A stretch of 47,045 nt of DNA. Source: Kitasatospora sp. Root107. Its GTDB lineage: Bacteria; Actinomycetota; Actinomycetes; Streptomycetales; Streptomycetaceae. The DNA is taken from positions 6,976 through 54,020 of the forward strand of contig NZ_LMCT01000001.1 of the NCBI RefSeq assembly GCF_001424875.1, written 5' to 3'. This document shows, piece after piece, positions 32,201 through 39,687 of this stretch (within the stretch, counting starts at the first letter, position 1; each line of letters begins with the position of its first letter). The notes under the pieces are model-generated. The model was not told the DNA's origin and did no database searches. It saw nothing but the letters and a program-made list of their open reading frames with translations. A program made the position numbers and the translations under genes.

Positions 32201-33509
32201 GGAGGCCGAGCGGGCGGACGCGCTGGGCTTCGCCGAGCAGTGCCGCGCGGAGGCCGAGGCGCAGGCCAGGCAGACCACTCACGACGCGGACGAGCGAGCT
32301 GCGGCCGCCGTCGCCGAGGCGGAGGACTTCGCCGCCGCGCTGCGGGCCGAGGCCGAGGAGTACGCGCTGGCCACCCGCACCCTGGCGGAGGACTACGAGA
32401 ACGCCACCCGGAGCCGGGCCGACGCGTACGACCGGGAGACCAGGGAGGCCGCCGAGCAGTTCGACCGGGCCACCCGGGAGCAGGCCAAGTCGGTGCTGGA
32501 GCGGGCGTTCGCGGACGCCGAGTCGCTGGGCGAGGACGCCCAGGCCACCGCGCTGGCCACCACCGCCGCCGCCGAGGAGCAGGCCGACGCGATGGTGGCG
32601 GCCGCCCGCAAGGAGGCCGAGCGGCTCACCGCCGCCGGCGAGGCGGCCGGGCAGGGCGAGGTCGAGCGAGCGAGGGCGGACGCCGACGCGCTGCTCTCCG
32701 AGGCCCGTCGGGACGCCACCGCGGTCCGCGAGCGGGCGGAGGAGCTCCGCGAGCGCACCGATGCCGAGATCGAGGCGCTGCACGAGCGGGCCCGCAAGGA
32801 GAACGCGCAGGCCATGAAGTCGGCCGGCGAGCGGGTGGACACCCTGGTGACGGCGGCTCAGGAGCAGCTCACCGAGGCCGAGGAGCAGTCCGCCAAGGCG
32901 GTCGCCGACGCCGAGGCGAAGGCGGCGAAGCTGGTCTCCGACGCCGAGGAGAAGGCGGCCGAGCTCACCTCGGAGGCATCGGCGGAGGCCGGCAAGGTCC
33001 GGATCTCCGCGGTCCGCAAGGCCGAGGGCCTGCTCAAGGAGGCGGACCAGAAGCTCGCCGACTCCACGGCGCGCGCCGACAAACTGCGCACCGAGGCGGA
33101 GGAGCGGCTGAAGTCCGCTCAGGAGGAGGCCGAGCAGCAGCTCGAAGCCGCCTCCGAGCAGGCCGAGAAGCGACTGCGGCGGGCCGACGAGGGAGCGGAG
33201 GAGCAGCTCTCCCAGGCGGCAGAGGAGGCCGAGCGACTGCTGTCCGAGGCACGGGCCGAGGCGCAGCGCGTGACCGACGAGGGTCGCCGGGAGTTGGACG
33301 AGCTGGTGCGCCGGCGCAAGGACATCAACACCGAGATCTCTCGGGTGCAGGATGTGCTGTCCGCGTTGGAGGCCTTTGAGGCACCGTCACCGGTCGTGCA
33401 GGGCAACGGGGGAAGCAGTGGCAAGAAGGACGGCGCGCCGAAGGCCGGTGCCGGAGTGGGTACGCCCCGTTCGGGTGGCAATCGCTCCGGTGGCGCACCA
33501 CCCGATTGA
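29211..33509 (+). CDS. scy: Scy, coiled-coil polarity/cytoskeletal scaffold protein
   Basis: Scy is the long coiled-coil protein that marks hyphal tips in Streptomyces and assembles with DivIVA and FilP. This protein has 1432 residues, somewhat longer than I recall for S. coelicolor. The N terminus (MRGNDRYEADDHLSQFEAEM...) and HAEDLAYQVEVLRAKLHESR match the family start at GTG 29211, though the ribosome site is weak. From about residue 20 to 1380 it is nearly uninterrupted Ala/Glu/Arg heptad- and hendecad-like repeat. Some 17-residue blocks recur exactly (RAEAQAAAEQLAAEARE at 421 and 666). The end is a short disordered Gly/Ser-rich tail. Long antisense open frames across it are codon-bias artefacts. 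filP follows 107 bases later. Confidence 0.95.
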   Translation: MRGNDRYEADDHLSQFEAEMDRTRKERDKTVQHAEDLAYQVEVLRAKLHESRRQLSQPRAFDSVSGQAEQLLHNAEMQAQQLRADAERQLRESQAATQRLMAEAAERTARLEAELAARRRQLDDELTELRRSAERHVNENVSWAEQTRAGTEQESQRLLQEARAEAERMVTAARAEAAALADHARAQTAADVDAARGEAQAAVEAALVRAQNDAERLLRAASEQAQQANAQAEAVTGEAQQQLAGAQAAADQQLAVAQAEITQLKQQAAEDQQRATEALDQAQAEIERLRTEALAEAERARQEAAELRARAEAAAEQLQIEAEAAVQRLVADGEAASDQRSQTAKAEIARMVATATKETDRIKADAANAKAEAEAARAAAAEESERLRGAAESVAAQLRAEAEATIAALRAEAEQEIAALRAEAQAAAEQLAAEAREAGRAEGAKDATVHLVKAAKQADEAVTRARAEAEATVAAAGAEAERLLAEADAEAGQLREQARAAMEQAQNAALEDAAALREQIRQAHDEAAQLRAEAEELRTRAAAEAERVESEARRQAVLRIEESAKTAEELLTKAKTDADELRAGAAAEVERLREQTEAQAVETQGRAEQTLARARAEAEKLVAGAEQQGQDAITSAKAAAAENRGAAERETAELRREATEFDQRVRAEAQAAAEQLAAEARETAEATRTEAAEWADNHRAGAESWALQQRGEAEADANALREESRRERAEASAALEREQRETADLLTAARAERTEAGTAAAELRAAAERETAELRAAAEAASAELTERTAAEAAELRATAEAETTALRARVAAETTELTERTAAETAELRAAAEAEAGELRAEAARELAEAQERAATAVTEVGELRTEATAEIAELRSTAERKAAELVSAAEDEAAETRQSVAGLYETASQQIAELRATAERESTETRELAELEAAELREIADRETAELRAAAEAEATALHERTAAELTADRERTAAEIGQQRAEAQAYDQRLRAEAEAERADALGFAEQCRAEAEAQARQTTHDADERAAAAVAEAEDFAAALRAEAEEYALATRTLAEDYENATRSRADAYDRETREAAEQFDRATREQAKSVLERAFADAESLGEDAQATALATTAAAEEQADAMVAAARKEAERLTAAGEAAGQGEVERARADADALLSEARRDATAVRERAEELRERTDAEIEALHERARKENAQAMKSAGERVDTLVTAAQEQLTEAEEQSAKAVADAEAKAAKLVSDAEEKAAELTSEASAEAGKVRISAVRKAEGLLKEADQKLADSTARADKLRTEAEERLKSAQEEAEQQLEAASEQAEKRLRRADEGAEEQLSQAAEEAERLLSEARAEAQRVTDEGRRELDELVRRRKDINTEISRVQDVLSALEAFEAPSPVVQGNGGSSGKKDGAPKAGAGVGTPRSGGNRSGGAPPD

Positions 33510-33510
33510 G

Positions 33511-33545
33511 CGGACATTGTCCGTGAAGCAACGGCGTTTCGCCGT
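33511..33545 (+). other. two small palindromes between scy and filP
   Basis: CGGACATTGTCCG (33511-33523) is a perfect 6-1-6 palindrome directly after the scy stop. ACGGCGTTTCGCCGT (33531-33545) is a perfect 6-3-6 hairpin. They could end scy transcription weakly, separate the transcripts, or bind a regulator of filP. Confidence 0.4.
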
Positions 33546-33615
33546 CGACACTCCGATAACGTGTCAGGATTCCCCCAACCACCTCAGCGGTTAACGACAG
33601 GAAGCCCAGAACCCC

Positions 33616-34545
33616 ATGAGCGACAGTCACTCCCCTCACGGCTTCGACCTGGTGCGCCGTGGGTACGAGCGCGCCCAGGTCGACGAGCGGATCACCAAGC
33701 TGGTGGCCGACCGCGACTCCGCGCTGTCCAGGATCGGCGCGCTGGAGAAGCGCATCGAGGAGCTCCACCTGGAGACCCAGAGCGCCCAGGCCGCGGTCAG
33801 CGACGCCGAGCCGTCGTACGCCGGGCTCGGTGCCCGGGTCGAGAAGATCCTCCGCCTTGCCGAGGAGGAGGCGAAGGACCTGCGCGACGAGGCGCACCGC
33901 GCCGCCGAGCAGCACCGCGAGTTGGCCGAGGCAGCCGCGCAGCAGGTCCGGACCGAGGCGGAGAACTACGCCAAGGACCGCAAGGCCAAGGCCGAGGACG
34001 AGGGTCTGCGGATCGTCGACAAGGCCAAGAGCGACAGTGCCCAGCTGCGCGCCGAGGCCAACAAGGACGCGCAGAACAAGCGCGAGGAGGCGGACGCCCT
34101 CTTCGAGGAGACCCGCACCAAGGCCGCCCAGGCCGCGCTGGAGTTCGAGACCAACCTGGCCAAGCGCCGCGAGCAGTCCGAGCGTGACCTGGCGGCCCGT
34201 CAGGCCAAGGCCGAGAAGCGTCTGGCCGAGATCGAGCACCGGGCCGAGCAGCTCCGCCTGGAGGCCGAGAAGCTCCGTACCGACGCCGAGCGCCGCGCCC
34301 GCCAGACGGTGGAGACGGCCCAGCGCCAGTCCGAGGACATCGTGGCCGACGCGAACGCCAAGGCCGACCGGATCCGCAGCGAGTCCGAGCGCGAGCTGGC
34401 GGCGCTCACCAACCGCCGCGACTCGATCAACGCCCAGCTCACCAACGTGCGCGAGATGCTCGCCACGCTGACCGGCGCGGCCGTGGCCGCCGCCACCCTG
34501 CCGGCCGACGACGCCCTCGGCGTGCCGGCCCAGCAGTCCCGCTGA
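33616..34545 (+). CDS. filP: FilP, coiled-coil filament-forming cytoskeletal protein
   Basis: FilP forms intermediate-filament-like networks behind the hyphal tip and interacts with DivIVA. The 309-residue length matches the family. The N-terminal segment GFDLVRRGYERAQVDERI resembles the DivIVA-type head. A coiled coil of about 220 residues follows (for example LRLAEEEAKDLRDEAHRAAEQ), then a short Ala-rich non-coiled tail. The last helix (NRRDSINAQLTNVREMLATL) parallels the end of Scy (RRKDINTEISRVQDVLSALE), which suggests common descent of the pair. ATG 33616 has AGGAAG about 11 bases upstream. A terminator follows, then a palindromic repeat. Confidence 0.96.
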   Translation: MSDSHSPHGFDLVRRGYERAQVDERITKLVADRDSALSRIGALEKRIEELHLETQSAQAAVSDAEPSYAGLGARVEKILRLAEEEAKDLRDEAHRAAEQHRELAEAAAQQVRTEAENYAKDRKAKAEDEGLRIVDKAKSDSAQLRAEANKDAQNKREEADALFEETRTKAAQAALEFETNLAKRREQSERDLAARQAKAEKRLAEIEHRAEQLRLEAEKLRTDAERRARQTVETAQRQSEDIVADANAKADRIRSESERELAALTNRRDSINAQLTNVREMLATLTGAAVAAATLPADDALGVPAQQSR

Positions 34546-34558
34546 CGCCTGATCACAT

Positions 34559-34596
34559 CGGGCCCGCACTCCCCACCAGGGGGTACGGGCCCGTTT
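34559..34596 (+). terminator. filP terminator
   Basis: CGGGCCCG (34559-34566) pairs with 34586-34593, with an inner C/G-rich extension around CACCA, followed by TTT. It lies 13 bases past the stop. Confidence 0.88.
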
Positions 34597-34618
34597 GTCA
34601 TGGCACACGGTGCGCCAT

Positions 34619-34743
34619 CAGGGGCTCGGGGAACTGCGACGCCGACCCTTACAAGGTGATCCGTACGTAGGTGGTCAGGCACTTTCGCAGTGACCCGCAC
34701 GCCAGATCTCCTCCAGATCTCCTCGCAGTTCCCCGAGCCCCTG
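34619..34743. repeat. convergent-intergenic palindromic repeat, copy D
   Basis: It has a perfect 21-bp terminal inverted repeat (34619-34639 with 34723-34743), AAGGTGATCCG and the core CAGGCACTTTCGCAGTGACC. CCAGATCTCCT is tandemly duplicated (34702-34712 and 34713-34723), once more than in copy C. It ends 25 bases before the convergent hydrolase stop. Confidence 0.92.
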
Positions 34744-34768
34744 GACCGTAACCAGCTGAGGCCCTGCG

Positions 34769-35536
34769 CTAGCAGCGCCGCAGTAGCGCCCGGACCACCG
34801 CCGTGAAGCTCTCCGGCGCCTCCAGCGAACTCAGGTGCCCGACCCCGGGGATGACGGTCAGTTCGGCGTCGGGGAGGGTCTCGGCCATCACCCTGGCCTC
34901 CGCCAGCGGCGTCAGCGCGTCGTGCTCGCCGACCACCACGGCGGCCGGTACCGACAGGCCGGCCAGGGTGGGCAGCGAGTCGGGCCGGGCGGCCATCGCC
35001 CGCTGCGCCCAGGCCACCGCCTGCGGGGACGCCTCGGCGATCATCGCCCGGACCCGGTCGGCCAGTTCGGGGTCGACGGCCGGGCCGAGCAGGCCGTCCT
35101 CGATCTTCTCCTCCGCCAGGATCCGGACGCTGTTCCTGGCCAGCACCGCACTGGCGATCCGCTCCCGGTTGGCCCGGGCGGCGTCGCCGTCCGCGACCGC
35201 CTTGGTGCCCGCCAGCAGCAGCCCGGAGATCCGCTCGGAGTGCCGGCGGGCGAAGGCCATCGCCACGTACCCGCCCATCGACAGGCCGCCGATCACCGCC
35301 CGCTCGATCTCCAACTCGTCCAGCACCGCCGCGATGTCGTCCGCGACCAGGTCGAGCGAGGGCGCCCCCTCGGCCGGGGCCGAGCCGCCGAAGCCGCGCT
35401 GGTCCGGTGTGATCACCAGGGCGACGTCCGCGAGCGAGTCGGTCTGGGCCTGCCACATCCGGGCGGCCAGCGGGAAGGCGTGCAGCAGCACCAGTGGCGT
35501 ACCTGTGCCGTGCGCGGTGAAGGCGGGGAGAGTCAT
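34769..35536 (-). CDS. alpha/beta hydrolase
   Basis: A 255-residue alpha/beta-hydrolase fold protein. The oxyanion segment LLHAFPLAARMW, the nucleophile elbow GLSMGGYVAM (Ser), an acid in VVGEHDALTPL and the catalytic His in IPGVGHLSSLEAPE make a complete triad. It resembles the 3-oxoadipate enol-lactonase/esterase group, but the substrate cannot be inferred. TACGGT lies six bases before the ATG on the minus strand with no ribosome site, so it is probably leaderless. It is divergent from the ABC exporter, 90 bases apart. Confidence 0.9.
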   Translation of the reverse strand: MTLPAFTAHGTGTPLVLLHAFPLAARMWQAQTDSLADVALVITPDQRGFGGSAPAEGAPSLDLVADDIAAVLDELEIERAVIGGLSMGGYVAMAFARRHSERISGLLLAGTKAVADGDAARANRERIASAVLARNSVRILAEEKIEDGLLGPAVDPELADRVRAMIAEASPQAVAWAQRAMAARPDSLPTLAGLSVPAAVVVGEHDALTPLAEARVMAETLPDAELTVIPGVGHLSSLEAPESFTAVVRALLRRC

Positions 35537-35626
35537 GACACCACCGTAGAGCGGCTCGCCGATCGGCCGAGGCAGCGCGCTGGCCTGTCCGAATTGTCAT
35601 AGCCTGACGGAGAGTAAGGAGCGCAG

Positions 35627-36622
35627 ATGATCGAGCTGCACGAACTGACGAAACGTTACGGCGACACCCTCGCGGTGGACGGCCTGAGCTTCCAGGTACC
35701 GCAGGGCGTGGTCACCGGATTCCTCGGCCCGAACGGCGCGGGCAAGTCCACCACCATGCGGATGATCCTCGACCTGGACCGGCCGACCAGTGGCAAGGTC
35801 ACCATCGACGGCCGGCGGTACGGGCAGCTGAACGAGCCGCTCAAGTACATCGGCGCCCTGCTGGAGGCGAAGGCCGTGCACCCCGGCCGGACCGCCTACG
35901 ACCACCTGCTCTGGCTGGCCCAGAGCAACCGCATCCCGCGCAAGCGGGTGGACGAGGTGCTCGCCCTGGTCGGGCTGAGCTCGGTCGCGAAGAAGCGCTC
36001 CCGGGGCTTCTCGCTCGGCATGGGCCAGCGGCTCGGCATCGCCTCCGCACTGCTCGGCGACCCCGAGATCCTGATGTTCGACGAGCCGGTGAACGGGCTC
36101 GACCCCGAAGGCATCCTGTGGATCCGCAACCTGATGAAGGGTCTGGCCTCCGAGGGCCGCACGGTCTTCGTCTCCTCGCACCTGATGAGCGAGATGGCGC
36201 TGACCGCCGACCACCTGGTGGTGATCGGCCAGGGCAAGCTGCTGGCCGACCTCTCGATGGCGGACTTCATCAAGCAGAACTCCCGCTCGGCGGTCCGGAT
36301 CCGCACCCCGCACGTGGAGCAGCTGCTCACCGCCCTGCACGGAGCCGGGCTGAACGCCGAGGCCCGCCCTGACGGCTCGTACGAGATCGAGGACGGCGAC
36401 CTCGCCCACATCGGCGAGCTGGCCGCCGCACACGGGGTGACCCTGCACGAGCTGAGCCCGCAGCAGGCGTCGCTGGAGGAGGCCTTCATGCAGATGACGG
36501 CGGACTCCGTGGAGTACCACGCGGGCAACGGGGAGGGCCGGGACGCGGCGGGCGCCTGGGGCGCCGCCTGGCAGCCCCGGGACGCGGCCGCAGCCGACCC
36601 CGCCGCCGGTAAGGAGAACTGA
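35627..36622 (+). CDS. ABC transporter ATP-binding protein (ABC-2 type)
   Basis: A 331-residue ATPase of a two-gene exporter. Walker A GPNGAGKST is at residues 34-42, the signature is FSLGMGQRLGIA (LGMGQ instead of LSGGQ), Walker B is ILMFDEPVNGLDPEG and the switch His is in VFVSSHLMSE. The C-terminal 100 residues form the extension common in drug/antibiotic-export ATPases and end in an Ala/Gly-rich tail. AAGGAG lies 8 bases before ATG 35627, and a possible -10 (TAGCCT) lies at 35600-35605. The permease follows one base after the stop. Confidence 0.94.
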   Translation: MIELHELTKRYGDTLAVDGLSFQVPQGVVTGFLGPNGAGKSTTMRMILDLDRPTSGKVTIDGRRYGQLNEPLKYIGALLEAKAVHPGRTAYDHLLWLAQSNRIPRKRVDEVLALVGLSSVAKKRSRGFSLGMGQRLGIASALLGDPEILMFDEPVNGLDPEGILWIRNLMKGLASEGRTVFVSSHLMSEMALTADHLVVIGQGKLLADLSMADFIKQNSRSAVRIRTPHVEQLLTALHGAGLNAEARPDGSYEIEDGDLAHIGELAAAHGVTLHELSPQQASLEEAFMQMTADSVEYHAGNGEGRDAAGAWGAAWQPRDAAAADPAAGKEN

Positions 36623-36623
36623 G

Positions 36624-37391
36624 ATGGCGTCATTCCCCGCAGTCCTGCAGTCCGAGTGGACCAAGATCCGCAGCGTCCGCTCCACCGTCTGGACGCTCGC
36701 CCTCACCTTCGTCATCACGCTGGGCATCGGCGCGCTGCTCTCGCTGCTCACCAAGAACAACTTCAGCGAGTTCGCCGGCGCCGGCGACAGCCCGTTCGAC
36801 GCCACCGGGACGGCCTTCTCCGGCATCCTGCTGGGCGAGCTGGCGATCATCGTCTTCGGCGTACTGGCGGTCGGCAACGAGTACAGCAGCGGCATGATCC
36901 GGGTCTCGCTGGCCGCCGTCCCGCAGCGGGCCACCCTGCTGCTCGGCAAGGCCGCCGTGCTCGGCGCACTCGCCCTGGTCGTCGCGCTGGTCACCGCCTT
37001 CACCACGTTCTTCGTCGGCCAGTCCCTGCTCGGCGGCCACTCCACCACGATCGGCTCACCGCACGTGCTGCGGGCGGTCTTCGGGGCGGCGCTCTACCTG
37101 ACCATGCTCTGCCTGTTCTCGGCGGGCGTGACCGCCATGCTGCACAACCAGACCCTGGCGCTCGGCGTGCTGGTGCCGTTCTTCTTCCTGCTCTCGCCGA
37201 TCCTCTCGGCGGTGCCGAAGGTGAAGACCCTGGCCCACTACTTCCCCGACTACGCGGGCTCCCGAATGCTGCTGGTCTACGAGCAGACCGACCAGCCGTA
37301 CGGCCCCTGGGCCGGCTTCGCCATCTGCCTGGCCTGGACGGCGGCCGCCATCCTCGGCGGCATCCTGGTCCTGAAGAAGCGCGACGCCTGA
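36624..37391 (+). CDS. ABC-2 type transporter permease
   Basis: A 255-residue membrane protein with six hydrophobic segments, including TVWTLALTFVITLGIGALLSL, ILLGELAIIVFGVLAV, AAVLGALALVVALVTAFTTFFV, YLTMLCLFSAGVTAML, LGVLVPFFFLLSPILSAV and the last helix ending in LVLKKRDA. NEYSSGMIRVSLAAVPQR is the conserved cytoplasmic loop of ABC-2 permeases. AAGGAG lies 8 bases before the ATG. It forms the export complex with the ATPase just upstream. The substrate is unknown; bacterial ABC-2 pairs of this size often export small lipophilic compounds or peptides. Confidence 0.93.
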   Translation: MASFPAVLQSEWTKIRSVRSTVWTLALTFVITLGIGALLSLLTKNNFSEFAGAGDSPFDATGTAFSGILLGELAIIVFGVLAVGNEYSSGMIRVSLAAVPQRATLLLGKAAVLGALALVVALVTAFTTFFVGQSLLGGHSTTIGSPHVLRAVFGAALYLTMLCLFSAGVTAMLHNQTLALGVLVPFFFLLSPILSAVPKVKTLAHYFPDYAGSRMLLVYEQTDQPYGPWAGFAICLAWTAAAILGGILVLKKRDA

Positions 37392-37405
37392 CGCCCACGG
37401 CGGCG

Positions 37406-37753
37406 GTGGCCGAGTTCGCGCTGGCCCAACTGCCGGCGCTGCTGCGCAGCCTGACGGAGCACAACACCGGAGCACAACACCGGGGCACGTGGCCGAGGAC
37501 CGTGCAGCGGCCGCGACAGCTCTCCGAACTCCGGCTGGGTGTCCTGGGCTTCGGGCTGATCGGTCGGGCGCTGACGGCCCGTGCAACGGCGCTGGGGATG
37601 CCGGTGAGCGCGTACAGCCGGTCGCTGACCGCCGAGGACGCCGAGCGGCTGGGCGTCCGCCGGGCCGGTTCGGTGCCGGCACCGCTGGCCGAGGCGGACG
37701 TGCTCACCGCGCGGGGCGACATCGTGGACCGGATCGCCGCCGTACTGGCCTAG
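37406..37753 (+). pseudogene. remnant of a D-2-hydroxyacid dehydrogenase gene
   Basis: The frame from GTG 37406 reads VAEFALAQLPALLRSLTEHN, like the segment before the NAD fold in D-isomer-specific 2-hydroxyacid dehydrogenases. The Rossmann motif ELRLGVLGFGLIGRALTARA and SAYSRSLTAEDAERLGVRRA follow. Then PLAEADVL jumps directly to TARGDIVDRIAAVLA, omitting the roughly 35 residues that normally lie between (LHLPLT... to ...VN). The N-terminal catalytic half and the C-terminal catalytic His region are also missing. It is therefore a decayed gene with an internal deletion. It lies 14 bases after the permease stop. Confidence 0.7.
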
Positions 37754-37779
37754 CCGCCGTGCTCGCCTAACAGCCGAGG

Positions 37780-38109
37780 CTAGTAGCGCGGAGCGCCGCG
37801 ACCGCGCTGCAGGTTGGAGGTGCGCCGTTCGCGCGCCGTCCAGCAGGCCCGGTGCCAGTGGCGCCGGTCGTCGACGCCGCCGCCGTGGGCGGGCCAGGCG
37901 ACCACGTGGCCGACGCCCGGGGGGATCTCCTGGTCGCAGCCCGGACACCGGTAGTGGCGCCCGGCGGTACCCGCCACAGTCTGCACCACCCACTCCTCGC
38001 CGCCGTACTCCTCGGTGCGGCGGAGGGAGGCGCCGAGCGGGGTGCCGGCGGGCTCGGTGGTGGTGGCGGCGGCGGTCCACTTCCGCTGCTGGTTACGACG
38101 GGGCGACAC
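37780..38109 (-). CDS. small zinc-ribbon protein (often labelled ATP/GTP-binding)
   Basis: A 109-residue basic protein starting at GTG 38109 (SPRRNQQRKW), preceded by GAGAGG. The middle holds HYRCPGCDQEIPPGVGHVV and then RRHWHRACW, a C-x2-C ... H-x3-C set that should bind one zinc. The N-terminal third is basic and Thr/Ala-rich. There is no P-loop, so the common ATP/GTP-binding label is not supported. It might bind nucleic acid. It is conserved among streptomycetes as far as I recall. The function is unknown. Confidence 0.82.
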   Translation of the reverse strand: MSPRRNQQRKWTAAATTTEPAGTPLGASLRRTEEYGGEEWVVQTVAGTAGRHYRCPGCDQEIPPGVGHVVAWPAHGGGVDDRRHWHRACWTARERRTSNLQRGRGAPRY

Positions 38110-38275
38110 GTCTGCACCTCTCGGTGGGCTCTGACTGGTCGTTCCAGGGTAAGGGCCTCCGACAGCGGAGAGACCCCCCGACCGACGGAGGCCCAAAGCA
38201 CTACCACGGGAGCCGGTGGGCCTTCACGGTTTCCTCGGAGATCCACCCGATCTTCGGTCAATTGGGCCGTTCCGC

Positions 38276-38288
38276 GTGCCATTGGCAC
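38276..38288 (+). promoter_or_regulatory. palindrome upstream of the LLM oxidoreductase
   Basis: GTGCCATTGGCAC is a perfect 6-1-6 palindrome, 71 bases before ATG 38360, in the 250-base gap between divergent genes. It could be an operator; no regulator gene is adjacent. Confidence 0.35.
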
Positions 38289-38359
38289 ATGACATCGGTT
38301 ACTCAACAAGGTGACAAGGCGGGGCTCGCAGACCCTGCGGCACCCGAGGAGGCCACCCG

Positions 38360-39610
38360 ATGACCAAGACCAGTCCGCTGAACGGTAGTCAGGTCGACAG
38401 CTCACCCACTGCCCCGGCCCGCAGAACACTGCCGCTGCCGAGCATCCGGCAGCCCCCGGCCACCGACTCGATCCGGGTCGGCGCGTTCCTGCTGTCCGCC
38501 CAGTTCCCCGGCCAGAGCCATGCCCAGGCGCTCGAACGGACCGTCAGCGCCGCCGTCACGGCGGAACGTTCCGGCCTGGACTCGGTGTGGCTCGCCGAGC
38601 ACCACTTCGTCCCGTACGGCGTCTGCCCGAACGCGGCGACCCTGGCGGCCCTGCTGCTCGGCCGGACCAGGCGGATCGGGGTCGGCACCGCCGTCAGCGT
38701 GCTCTCCACCACCCACCCGGTCTCGCTCGGCGAGCAGGCCGCGCTGCTGCACCTGACCTCGGGCGGACGGTTCACCCTCGGGGTCGGGCGCGGCGGTCCG
38801 TGGATCGACCTGAACGTCTTCGGCACCGGGGTGGCCGCCTACGAGGAGGGCTACACCGAGCGGCTCGACCTGCTGCTGCGCTGGCTGCGCGGCTCCCGGG
38901 TCGGCGCGGACGGACCGCAGTTCAGCTTCCCCGAGGTGGCCGTGGTGCCCCGGGCCGACAGCAGGGCCGACAGCCGGGCGGAGGTGCCCGGGCACGAGCT
39001 GGCGGGCTGGCTGGAGGGGCGGTCCGGCACGCTGCACCGGTTCCCCCGGCAGCGGCTGGACGGCGCGCCCCGGGCCGAATCCGCCGGGCCGCCCGTGGTG
39101 GTGGCCTGCACCTCGCCCGGCGGGGTCCGCACGGCCGCCGAGCGCGGCCTGCCGATGCTGCTCGGGATGCACTCGGGCGACGAGGACAAGGTGCAGATGC
39201 TGGCCGCCTACCGAGCGGCCTGGCGGGCCTGCGGCCGGGGCGAGGAGCAGCTGGCCCGGGTCGAGCGGGAGCACCTGGCGGCCGGGGTGGTGCAGATCGC
39301 CGACCGGACCTCGGAGGCCAGGGCCAGGCTGCTCGGCGCGATGCCGGGCTGGTTCGAGCACGGGCTCGGCGCACACCGCACGGTGGACGGCCGGGAGCGC
39401 CGGATGCGCGACCCGCGCGAGTACACCGAACTGCTCTGCGACCTGCACGCGGTGGGCACGCCCCGGCAGTGCGCGGACCGGCTGCTGGCCACCGCCGAAC
39501 GGACCGGGCTGCGGCGCTTCGCGCTGCTCGCCGAGGGGTCGGGCGAGCACGCCGCGACCATGGCCAACATCGCCCGGCTCGGCTCCGAGGTGCTCCCGCA
39601 GCTGAGCTGA
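38360..39610 (+). CDS. LLM-class flavin-dependent oxidoreductase
   Basis: A 416-residue luciferase-like monooxygenase-fold protein using FMN or F420. VGAFLLSAQFPGQSHAQALE starts the barrel after an N-terminal extension of about 38 residues. SVWLAEHHF and GVGTAVSVLSTTHPVSLGEQAALL are the family strands, and GGRFTLGVGRGG is the phosphate-binding region. An insertion at about residues 190-240 (a repeated RADSRADSRA stretch) is unusual. GGAGG precedes ATG 38360. The substrate is unknown. A strong bidirectional terminator follows. Confidence 0.9.
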   Translation: MTKTSPLNGSQVDSSPTAPARRTLPLPSIRQPPATDSIRVGAFLLSAQFPGQSHAQALERTVSAAVTAERSGLDSVWLAEHHFVPYGVCPNAATLAALLLGRTRRIGVGTAVSVLSTTHPVSLGEQAALLHLTSGGRFTLGVGRGGPWIDLNVFGTGVAAYEEGYTERLDLLLRWLRGSRVGADGPQFSFPEVAVVPRADSRADSRAEVPGHELAGWLEGRSGTLHRFPRQRLDGAPRAESAGPPVVVACTSPGGVRTAAERGLPMLLGMHSGDEDKVQMLAAYRAAWRACGRGEEQLARVEREHLAAGVVQIADRTSEARARLLGAMPGWFEHGLGAHRTVDGRERRMRDPREYTELLCDLHAVGTPRQCADRLLATAERTGLRRFALLAEGSGEHAATMANIARLGSEVLPQLS

Positions 39611-39641
39611 GCTGCGCTGCGTTGAACCGGAGCTGAGCGGA

Positions 39642-39682
39642 CCGAAGGGCCGCCCCCGTGACGCACGGGGGCGGCCCTTCGG
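39642..39682. terminator. bidirectional terminator, LLM gene / SCO5389-type gene
   Basis: A perfect 19-bp stem (39642-39660 with 39664-39682) closes an ACG loop between the convergent genes ending at 39610 and 39688. Confidence 0.92.
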
Positions 39683-39687
39683 ACTGC

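Noticed and set aside
29016..32783. A 1255-residue minus-strand open frame and a 740-residue one opposite scy
   Set aside because: They are mirror images of the repetitive GCC/GAG codons of scy, giving low-complexity Leu/Gly- or Ala/Ser-rich translations with no family pattern or ribosome site.
10770..34743. CRISPR or insertion-sequence reading of the four-copy repeat
   Set aside because: Copies are single, many kilobases apart, with no spacers, no transposase and no clear target duplication.
37780..38109. ATP/GTP-binding protein, a label used for relatives
   Set aside because: No P-loop; only a zinc-ribbon pattern is visible.
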